Source: an uncultured Peptococcaceae bacterium (GTDB lineage Bacteria; Bacillota; Peptococcia; Peptococcales; Peptococcaceae). Taken from it: a DNA stretch of 5,191 nucleotides. The notes beneath the pieces are model-generated. The model made no database searches, was not told the DNA's origin, and worked only from the letters and a program-made list of their open reading frames with translations. Position 1 is the stretch's first letter, and every line of letters starts with the position of its first letter. Below, piece after piece: positions 1 through 5,191 of the stretch. Both the position numbers and the translations under genes were made by a program. The stretch is taken from the NCBI GenBank assembly GCA_958451915.1, contig CAUDRX010000168.1, forward strand, positions 1 to 5,191, read 5' to 3'.

Positions 1-42
1 CGATACGGCACCGATCAAAAAACGGCTATTTTTCACGATCAT
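1..42 (-). CDS. engB: Ribosome biogenesis GTPase EngB/YsxC (YihA family), N-terminal 14 codons only
   Basis: Only the first 14 codons are in the window; they read MIVKNSRFLIGAVS and run off the edge. The pattern of a short basic start, a hydrophobic strand and then 'AVS' resembles the N-terminus of Firmicutes YsxC/EngB (B. subtilis YsxC begins MKVTKSEIVISAVK, from memory). The G1-G4 GTPase motifs lie outside the window, so no catalytic residue can be checked. The start ATG (42-40) overlaps the lon stop TGA (41-39) as ATGA, which suggests translational coupling. A G-rich stretch, GGGGTGG, inside the end of lon ends 4 bases before the ATG. A GTG two codons later (36-34) is a possible alternative start with more usual spacing. 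In the family this GTPase acts in late assembly of the 50S subunit. The identification rests mainly on position after lon, the usual Firmicutes order, plus this short match. Confidence 0.72.
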   Translation of the reverse strand, partial: MIVKNSRFLIGAVS

Positions 43-2378
43 TCGACCACCCCATTTCTAAAGGCATTTTTCCAAACATCTTCGATTCGCCTGACTGTCC
101 GAATCTCTATCGCATCCCGCACTTCCTGCGGGATATCCTCGAGATCACGTGCGCATTCTTCTGGGATCAAAACCATCTTACAGCCTGCACGATGAGCAGC
201 GGTAACTTTCTCGCGGATGCCCCCAACCGGCAGGACTTGTCCACGCAACGTCATTTCCCCGGTCATAGCAACATCCTGACGCAAAGGTGCCTTGATCATC
301 ATCGATAGCAGCGAAGTCGTCAGAGTCACCCCGGCAGATGGGCCTTCTTTCGGAACAGCACCGGAAGGAACATGGACATGGATATCATTTTTCTCTATGA
401 AATCCTCAGGGATCCCCACACGATCAGCCACACTTCTCAGATAACTCAAAGAGATCTGTGCAGATTCACGCATCACCTCACCCAACTGACCAGTAAGAAG
501 AAGCGTTCCCTTGCCAGGCATACTCAAGCTTTCGATCTGCAAGATCTCGCCACCAACTGGTGTCCATGCGAGCCCGACAGCTACACCGATCTCATCACCG
601 GATTCTGTAGCCAAATGATCGACAAGCGGTTTACCCAGAATTGATGGCAAGTTTGCCTTCGTGATCCGAGATGGAACTTCTGCATCTGGCATAAACTGGC
701 TTTTAGCGAATTTTCGACAGATCGATTCAATCTTCCGCTGAAGCTCACGAACCCCAGCTTCTCGTGTATATTTACTGATAAGCATTTTTATCGCACCATC
801 AGTAAACGAGAGCGCGCCTTTCTCTAAACCGCTGGCCTGTATCGCCTTTTGCACCAAATACCGTTTAGCGATCTGAGCCTTTTCATACTCTGTATAGCTT
901 GACATCTCAATGATCTCCATACGATCACGGAGTGGTCCAGGAATTGCATTGATGTCATTGGCAGTTGTAATAAAAAATACTTTTGAAAGATCAAATGGAA
1001 CTTCCAGATAATGGTCACTGAACGTATTGTTCTGCTCCGGATCCAGAGCCTCTAAGAGCGCTGCAGAAGGATCGCCTTTAAAATCTCGCGTCAATTTATC
1101 AATTTCGTCCAGCAGAAAGACCGGATTACTCGAGCCAGCATCAGCGATCCCCTGGATGATGCGCCCAGGGATAGCACCAACATAAGTGCGCCGATGTCCC
1201 CGGATCTCTGCTACATCCTGCACGCCCCCCAAAGCCACACGGATAAAATCACGGCCAAGTGCCTTTGCGATTGATTGCGCCAGTGATGTTTTGCCTATGC
1301 CGGGAGGTCCCACAAAGCACAGAATCGACCCTACGCTGTCTTTTCTCATAAATTGAACAGCTAAAAATTCAAGGATACGAGATTTGATCTTATCCAAACC
1401 ATAATGATCTCTTTCAAGCACTTTACTCGCTTCGAGCAGATCATGGTCGTTTTCTTTAAATATGCCCCAAGGCAGGCTCACCAAAAAATCAAGATAGTTC
1501 TGCAGATTACCATACTCAGGATGCATTGGTGTCGCATTGCGCATGCGTTTCAGTTCTTTACGAGCCCTTGCTTTAACTGAATCAGGCATCAAAGAATGCT
1601 CGATCTTATCCGACAGCGCGTCAAGCTCCTGACTTCTATCCTCGCTCTCACCAAGTTCTTTGTGAATGACTTTTAGTTTTTCGCGCAGATAGTATTCTTT
1701 CTGGGAACGGTCGATCGCTTCTTTGACACGCTTGTTGATATCCATTTCAAGCTGGATCATCTCATTTTCTCTGGAAAGGATCTCATAAAGCTTTTCCAGG
1801 CGTTTATCCACCATCGTCTCTGACAACACCGCGTAACGGTCAACAGAACGCGGAATAATGTGGTGGGTTATGATATCGATCTTACGGGAAAGATCTTTTT
1901 CATTATGGATCGAAGTCAGCTCTGAAGCGTTCAGCCTCTTTGTCAAGCGATTAAAACGCAAGAGTTCAGTGTTCATCTGCGCTTCGATCTTCGATGCCAG
2001 ACGTTCTCCCGCTTCACTGCTGAAATGGTCCGCGATACGCTCTGATGTGGCCATGAGCGTTCCTTCTTCACGTTTGAGTCCGACCATACGCAATCGATAT
2101 AACACATCAACAGTGACTTTATAACCATCAATCGCTGGATGTTCTTCTATACGAGTAATCTTAGCGAGAACCCCGATCGGATAGAGCTCCTCCTGCATTG
2201 GGATCTCTGTCTCTGGATCTTTCTGCGTAAATAACTGGAGCATCCCAGTCTGAGATCGCGAAAGGTCAATGCCATTTTTAGAAACGAAGCGTCCGATATC
2301 GATCGTGATCGTTGTCCCCGGCAACGCCACCAATTGACGCAGCGGAACCATCACACCGGTATGCTTTTCTATTGCCAC
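39..2378 (-). CDS. lon: ATP-dependent protease Lon (LonA type), complete
   Basis: Lon is a cytoplasmic homohexameric AAA+ serine protease that unfolds and degrades misfolded and some regulatory proteins. The 779 residues match the usual LonA length (about 770-810). Domains in order: N-terminal substrate-binding domain at about 10-205 (opening VPLRQLVALPG), a helical coiled-coil linker at about 190-300, the AAA+ module at about 320-580, and the protease domain at about 590-775. Visible key residues are Walker A GPPGIGKT (357-364), Walker B FLLDEID (421-427, D424/E425), sensor-1 Asn474 in TTAND, probable arginine finger Arg486 in DRME, and sensor-2 Arg544. The catalytic dyad is Ser681 (in GPSAGV) and Lys724 (in REKVTAAHRAG). 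The dyad spacing of 43 residues equals that of E. coli Lon (S679/K722). The start is GTG at 2378: it follows a strong Shine-Dalgarno site, an in-frame TGA lies three codons upstream, and the next ATG (codon 10, 2351) has no Shine-Dalgarno. Lon follows clpX after a 70-base gap with a terminator-like hairpin and overlaps engB by 4 bases. Confidence 0.97.
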   Translation of the reverse strand: MAIEKHTGVMVPLRQLVALPGTTITIDIGRFVSKNGIDLSRSQTGMLQLFTQKDPETEIPMQEELYPIGVLAKITRIEEHPAIDGYKVTVDVLYRLRMVGLKREEGTLMATSERIADHFSSEAGERLASKIEAQMNTELLRFNRLTKRLNASELTSIHNEKDLSRKIDIITHHIIPRSVDRYAVLSETMVDKRLEKLYEILSRENEMIQLEMDINKRVKEAIDRSQKEYYLREKLKVIHKELGESEDRSQELDALSDKIEHSLMPDSVKARARKELKRMRNATPMHPEYGNLQNYLDFLVSLPWGIFKENDHDLLEASKVLERDHYGLDKIKSRILEFLAVQFMRKDSVGSILCFVGPPGIGKTSLAQSIAKALGRDFIRVALGGVQDVAEIRGHRRTYVGAIPGRIIQGIADAGSSNPVFLLDEIDKLTRDFKGDPSAALLEALDPEQNNTFSDHYLEVPFDLSKVFFITTANDINAIPGPLRDRMEIIEMSSYTEYEKAQIAKRYLVQKAIQASGLEKGALSFTDGAIKMLISKYTREAGVRELQRKIESICRKFAKSQFMPDAEVPSRITKANLPSILGKPLVDHLATESGDEIGVAVGLAWTPVGGEILQIESLSMPGKGTLLLTGQLGEVMRESAQISLSYLRSVADRVGIPEDFIEKNDIHVHVPSGAVPKEGPSAGVTLTTSLLSMMIKAPLRQDVAMTGEMTLRGQVLPVGGIREKVTAAHRAGCKMVLIPEECARDLEDIPQEVRDAIEIRTVRRIEDVWKNAFRNGVVE

Positions 2379-2384
2379 CTTGAA

Positions 2385-2395
2385 TCACTTCCTTT
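2385..2395 (-). promoter_or_regulatory. Ribosome binding site of lon (supports the GTG start)
   Basis: On the minus strand the sequence AAAGGAAGTGA differs from the ideal AAAGGAGGTGA at one base. Its AGGAAG core ends 9 bases before the GTG at 2378. This strong site is the main reason to accept the non-ATG start of lon. It lies only about 8 bases after the T-run of the preceding hairpin. Confidence 0.85.
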
Positions 2396-2402
2396 AATCC
2401 AG

Positions 2403-2440
2403 AAAAAGGCTTTGCAAAGTATCACTTTACAAAGCCTTTT
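2403..2440 (-). terminator. Intrinsic-terminator-like hairpin between clpX and lon
   Basis: On the minus-strand transcript a 17-base arm (2440-2424), a GAU triloop (2423-2421) and a second 17-base arm (2420-2404) form a continuous stem with a single U-G wobble (2429 with 2415). A run of five U's (2407-2403) follows, partly inside the stem, and then CU. In plus-strand RNA the same position would be an A-C mismatch and no comparable downstream U-run exists, so the element is directional and faces the same way as the genes. It begins 8 bases after the clpX stop, as a terminator would. The lower stem is A/U rich and the U-run is short, so termination may be partial, with read-through into lon. 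It could also act as a 3' stabilising or processing structure for the tig-clpP-clpX message. Confidence 0.8.
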
Positions 2441-2448
2441 ACTTCAAA

Positions 2449-3687
2449 TCACTTATATTCCAAGATTGGTTCGTTTTTTCCAAGGATCGCATCCTTTGTA
2501 ATGCGAACGCGAACGATATCCTCTCTGCTAGGGATGTCAAACATGATATCCATCATCACATCTTCCAGAATAGCTCGCAGACCGCGTGCGCCGGTTTTAC
2601 GTTTCAGAGCCTGTTCTGCTATGGCTTCCAGGGCCTCGTCTTCAAAGACAAGACTAACACCATCCATCTCAAACATTTTCTGATACTGTTTGACAAGCGC
2701 ATTTTTAGGCTCGACCAAAACACGAATCAATGCATCTTTATCCAATTCCTGCAAAGCTACAATATAAGGGACACGTCCGATAAACTCTGGGATCAAGCCA
2801 AATTTCAAAAGATCTTCAGGTTCAATCTTTTTAAGGTTCTCTTTCTTTTCCTGCTCACTAAGAGCCTCTGAATCTACTGAGAAGCCCAAACTCCCCTTCC
2901 CCAGGCGGCGTTCGACAATGTTTTCAATTCCATCGAAAGCCCCGCCCAGAATAAAGAGGATATTGGTCGTGTCGAGCTGAATGAACTCCTGATGTGGATG
3001 TTTGCGCCCGCCCTGCGGTGGGATGTTCGCCACGGTCCCCTCGATGATCTTGAGAAGAGCCTGCTGTACCCCTTCACCAGAAACATCACGTGTGATCGAC
3101 GGATTGTCACTCTTGCGTGCGATCTTGTCGATCTCATCCACATAGATAATCCCACGACTGGCTGCATCAAGGTCAAAATCAGCTGCCTGGATCAAACGCA
3201 AAAGAATATTTTCAACATCTTCCCCTACATAGCCGGCTTCTGTCAACGAAGTCGCATCAGCGATTGCAAACGGCACATTCAGAACGCGCGCCAGTGTCTG
3301 CGCCAAAAGTGTTTTACCACTGCCAGTCGGACCAATCAGACAGATATTAGTCTTTTGAAGCTCAACATCATTGTCAGCATCATCAAAATGATTGATGCGT
3401 TTGTAGTGATTGTACACCGCAACCGACAACGCTTTCTTAGCTTCGTCCTGCCCGATGACATATTCATCAAGAATCGCTTTCATCTCTGCAGGTTTCAAAG
3501 AGTTTGTCGTTGAATAGGCGCCGGCGGCATCCCCAACGTTATTTTCCGCAAGGATCTCATCACAGATCCGGACGCACTCATCACAGATATACACACCTTG
3601 TCCTGCGATCAGTTTATTAACTTCATCTCTGGTCTTCCCGCAGAAAGAACAACGAACTTCATCATTTGGATTGTCAATCTTACTCAT
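2449..3687 (-). CDS. clpX: ATP-dependent Clp protease ATP-binding subunit ClpX, complete
   Basis: ClpX is a hexameric AAA+ unfoldase that recognises tagged or damaged proteins and threads them into ClpP in the cytoplasm. With the ATG at 3687 it has 412 residues, the family's usual size. The N-terminal zinc-binding domain has Cys13, Cys16, Cys35 and Cys38. The AAA+ core shows Walker A GPTGSGKT (119-126), pore-1 loop GYVG (152-155), Walker B IIYVDEID (180-187), pore-2 RKH (228-230), probable arginine finger Arg305 in EFIGR, and sensor-2 Arg368 in GARG. The ClpP-docking loop reads LGF (267-269), within the accepted [LIV]-G-[FL] pattern, so ClpP pairing is expected. The frame is also open one codon earlier (TTG at 3690, giving MMSK). 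The ATG is preferred because GGAG lies 7 bases before it but only 4 before the TTG. The gene starts 16 bases after clpP, which suggests co-transcription and balanced production of the two partners. A terminator-like hairpin follows its stop. Confidence 0.97.
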   Translation of the reverse strand: MSKIDNPNDEVRCSFCGKTRDEVNKLIAGQGVYICDECVRICDEILAENNVGDAAGAYSTTNSLKPAEMKAILDEYVIGQDEAKKALSVAVYNHYKRINHFDDADNDVELQKTNICLIGPTGSGKTLLAQTLARVLNVPFAIADATSLTEAGYVGEDVENILLRLIQAADFDLDAASRGIIYVDEIDKIARKSDNPSITRDVSGEGVQQALLKIIEGTVANIPPQGGRKHPHQEFIQLDTTNILFILGGAFDGIENIVERRLGKGSLGFSVDSEALSEQEKKENLKKIEPEDLLKFGLIPEFIGRVPYIVALQELDKDALIRVLVEPKNALVKQYQKMFEMDGVSLVFEDEALEAIAEQALKRKTGARGLRAILEDVMMDIMFDIPSREDIVRVRITKDAILGKNEPILEYK

Positions 3688-3692
3688 CAACG

Positions 3693-3700
3693 ATCTCCAC
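3693..3700 (-). promoter_or_regulatory. Ribosome binding site of clpX (decides between TTG and ATG starts)
   Basis: GTGGAGAT on the minus strand lies in the 16-base gap just after the clpP stop codon. Its GGAG core is 7 bases before ATG 3687 and 4 bases before the adjacent in-frame TTG 3690. The usual 5-9 base spacing favours the ATG, so the protein should begin MSKIDN. Confidence 0.75.
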
Positions 3701-3703
3701 TTC

Positions 3704-4288
3704 TTAATGACGCTCGATCACTTTATCGATCAAGCCATATTCCAACGCCACTTTTGGTTCCATAAAATTATCACGTTCGGTATCCTGGCGCACCTTGTCA
3801 GGATCCTGACCGGTACGTTCTGCCAGGATTCGGATCATCTTTTCCTTGATCTCAAGGATGCGTTTTGCATGGATCTCGATATCGGTCGCCTGACCAGAAG
3901 CGCCGCCAAGCGGCTGATGGATCATGATCTCACTATTTGGCAGGGAAAAACGTTTGCCTTTTGTGCCCGCAGCAAGAAGAAATGCCCCCATGCTCGCTGC
4001 CATGCCCACACAAAGAGTGCAGACATCAGGCTTCACGTATTGCATGGTATCATAGATAGCCATCCCAGCCGTTACAGAACCACCAGGGCTGTTGATATAC
4101 ATGAAGATATCTTTTTTAGGATCATCAGCTTCCAGGAAGAGAAGTTGTGCGATGACTGCATTGGCCGAATCATCCGTGATCTCGCCACCGAGAAAAATGA
4201 TACGGTCTTTCAACAATCTCGAATAAATGTCGTAGGAGCGTTCACCATAACCAGTTTGTTCAATGACATAAGGTACCAGATAGCTCAT
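3704..4288 (-). CDS. clpP: ATP-dependent Clp protease proteolytic subunit ClpP, complete
   Basis: ClpP is the serine protease that forms a double-ring, 14-subunit chamber in the cytoplasm and degrades proteins fed by ClpX (or ClpC/ClpA). The 194 residues match the usual 193-207. The catalytic triad is complete: Ser99 in GMAASMGA, His124 in MIHQP and Asp173 in ERDNFM. The oxyanion-region glycines in NSPGGSV (66-72) are present. The N-terminus, MSYLVPYVIEQTGYGERSYD, is the usual short ClpP leader and axial-loop region; in this family a few N-terminal residues are often removed by self-processing, which is not provable here. The start ATG at 4288 has an AAAGGA site 9 bases upstream. ClpP lies between tig and clpX, a common Clostridia/Negativicutes arrangement, whereas in B. 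subtilis it is unlinked. No CtsR-type tandem heptamer is visible upstream, so any heat-shock control would act through a promoter before tig, outside the window. Confidence 0.98.
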   Translation of the reverse strand: MSYLVPYVIEQTGYGERSYDIYSRLLKDRIIFLGGEITDDSANAVIAQLLFLEADDPKKDIFMYINSPGGSVTAGMAIYDTMQYVKPDVCTLCVGMAASMGAFLLAAGTKGKRFSLPNSEIMIHQPLGGASGQATDIEIHAKRILEIKEKMIRILAERTGQDPDKVRQDTERDNFMEPKVALEYGLIDKVIERH

Positions 4289-4297
4289 TTTTCAACA

Positions 4298-4303
4298 TCC
4301 TTT
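4298..4303 (-). promoter_or_regulatory. Ribosome binding site of clpP
   Basis: AAAGGA on the minus strand ends 9 bases before the clpP ATG, inside the 45-base gap after tig. The rest of that gap (4333-4289) shows no terminator hairpin and no convincing promoter, which supports read-through from tig into clpP. Confidence 0.75.
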
Positions 4304-4333
4304 CTATATTCCTGTCTACTGAAAGTCGTTGAA

Positions 4334-5191
4334 TTACTTAATGACGGCTTTTTCCAACAGGAGTTTCATTACCTTTTCGAATTTAATGCTGTTGCTCAGG
4401 GATTCAGTCTGTCCCTGTACCATAAAGATCTGTTTAAGCTGATCTTTTTCCATCTGATAATATTTTGCGAGACGTTCCATCTCTTCATCGAGTTCTTCCT
4501 CAGAAACAGTGATCTCTTCGCGATCAGCGATCTCGCTCAGTACCAGCTGCTGCTTGACAGATGCTTCTGCGCGTTCCTGGAAATCTTTTTTCACATCTTC
4601 TTCAGTGGTATTCGTCCACTGATAATACTGTTCCATCTCGATACCCTGAGCGCGGAGATTGTAGGTCATTTCGTTCAGATAACCTTCAGCTTCTTTTTCC
4701 ACCATAGACTGTGGCGCAACAACATCAGAATCTGCAGTAACTTTTTCAGCGATCTTGCTCTTGTACTGATTTTCTGCAGCTTCTTTACGCTGTTTTTCCA
4801 TATCTTCACGAAGATGTGCCTTATATTCATCCAAAGTGTCATATTCACTGACATCCTTAGCGAAATCATCATCCAGCTCAGCCAGATGTTTACGCTTGAT
4901 AGCATTGACTTTGACAGTAAACACGACTGCCGCACCAGCAAGATCAGCTGCATGATACTCTTCAGGGAAAGTCAGATCAAGATCTTTTTCTTCGCCGATC
5001 TTCATACCAACCATGACTTCTTCGAAGCCTGGGATAAAGCTGTTGGAACCGATGGTCAATTCATAGTTCTCAGCGGTACCACCTTCGAATGCAACGCCAT
5101 CTTTTTTACCGCAGAAATCAAGAAGAACGATATCGCCATCCTGAACAGTTGCATCTTCATCCTCTACATCTTCGATCAAAGCAGTGTTTTC
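4334..5191 (-). CDS. tig: Trigger factor (ribosome-associated chaperone and PPIase), C-terminal part; 5' end cut by the window edge
   Basis: Trigger factor binds at the ribosomal exit tunnel, shields nascent chains and has peptidyl-prolyl isomerase activity. The visible 285 residues enter at ENTALIEDV in mid-protein. The N-terminal ribosome-binding domain, roughly 135-150 residues by comparison with E. coli, is outside the window. The FKBP-type PPIase domain spans visible residues about 16-99, with GDIVLLDF, FEGG, GSNSFIPGFEE (48-58) and TFPEEYHAADLAG (74-86). The rest is the helical C-terminal chaperone domain, rich in Glu and Lys, beginning LAELDDDFAKDVSE and ending KAVIK. The codon at 5179 is TTG, read here as internal leucine and not a start, because the frame is open to the edge and family similarity continues upstream of it. 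An acidic stretch, EDVEDED, precedes the PPIase domain. It is the first gene of the visible cluster, so the operon promoter is probably upstream of the window. Confidence 0.96.
   Translation of the reverse strand, partial: ENTALIEDVEDEDATVQDGDIVLLDFCGKKDGVAFEGGTAENYELTIGSNSFIPGFEEVMVGMKIGEEKDLDLTFPEEYHAADLAGAAVVFTVKVNAIKRKHLAELDDDFAKDVSEYDTLDEYKAHLREDMEKQRKEAAENQYKSKIAEKVTADSDVVAPQSMVEKEAEGYLNEMTYNLRAQGIEMEQYYQWTNTTEEDVKKDFQERAEASVKQQLVLSEIADREEITVSEEELDEEMERLAKYYQMEKDQLKQIFMVQGQTESLSNSIKFEKVMKLLLEKAVIK

Noticed and set aside
267..269. ClpX residues 267-269 (residue numbers, not bases) read LGF in place of IGF at the ClpP-docking loop
   Set aside because: The known pattern allows Leu, Ile or Val at the first position, so this is ordinary variation and not loss of ClpP binding.
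372..644. 90-codon open frame on the plus strand
   Set aside because: It is antisense to the Lon protease domain, and its translation has low-complexity, Thr/His/Arg-rich composition with no family resemblance.
1858..2124. 88-codon open frame on the plus strand
   Set aside because: It is antisense to the conserved N-domain and linker of lon and has no independent support.
2874..3176. 100-codon open frame on the minus strand
   Set aside because: It is an alternative frame inside clpX; the clpX frame carries all the conserved motifs.
3175..3183. GGTCAAA heptamer as a CtsR operator
   Set aside because: CtsR sites need a tandem of two heptamers near a promoter; this is a single copy inside clpX. 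No CIRCE (HrcA) inverted repeat was seen anywhere in the window either.
2992..3513. 173-codon open frame on the plus strand
   Set aside because: It lies wholly antisense to well-conserved clpX codons, has no recognisable domain or clear ribosome binding site, and is best explained as a shadow of clpX codon composition.
4289..4333. Promoter or hairpin between tig and clpP (TATAGA on the minus strand; inverted repeat TTCAAC/GTTGAA at 4291-4296 and 4328-4333)
   Set aside because: There is no acceptable -35 at proper spacing, and initiation from TATAGA would remove the clpP ribosome binding site. The inverted repeat is only 6 bases with a 31-base loop and no T-run.
5177..5179. TTG as a start codon of a 281-residue protein
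   Set aside because: The frame is open to the window edge and the upstream residues continue trigger factor. The protein would lack its ribosome-binding domain only because the window cuts it.

Overview
The window is a compact, single-direction run of housekeeping protein quality-control genes, all read on the minus strand. In transcription order (high to low coordinate) they are tig (trigger factor, 5' part outside the window), clpP, clpX, lon and the first codons of engB/ysxC (the YihA-type GTPase). The gene order, the protein sequences and the strong Shine-Dalgarno sites point to a low-to-moderate GC member of the Firmicutes (Bacillota). Clostridia or Negativicutes fit better than Bacilli, because clpP sits between tig and clpX and there is no lonB between clpX and lon, unlike the Bacillus subtilis order tig-clpX-lonB-lonA-ysxC. 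That lineage call is an inference from gene order and from recalled family sequences, not from a search.

Layout: 5191-4334 holds the PPIase and C-terminal chaperone parts of trigger factor. A 45-base gap with no terminator leads to clpP (4288-3704). Sixteen bases separate clpP from the preferred clpX start (3687; gene ends at 2449). A 70-base gap then holds a long, near-perfect hairpin followed by five T's (2440-2403, minus strand) and the Shine-Dalgarno site of lon. Lon (2378-39, GTG start) ends in a 4-base ATGA overlap with the start of engB, of which only 14 codons are visible. No stretch over about 70 bases lacks a gene.

The genes form one functional theme. Trigger factor meets nascent chains at the ribosome. 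ClpX unfolds tagged or damaged proteins and feeds them into the ClpP chamber. Lon independently unfolds and degrades misfolded proteins. EngB is a GTPase of large-subunit ribosome assembly. All diagnostic catalytic residues are present in ClpP, ClpX and Lon, so all three look functional.

I see no mobile element, CRISPR array, RNA gene or unknown system here. The feature most worth a second look is the terminator-like hairpin between clpX and lon, because almost no room for a promoter remains between it and the lon ribosome binding site.
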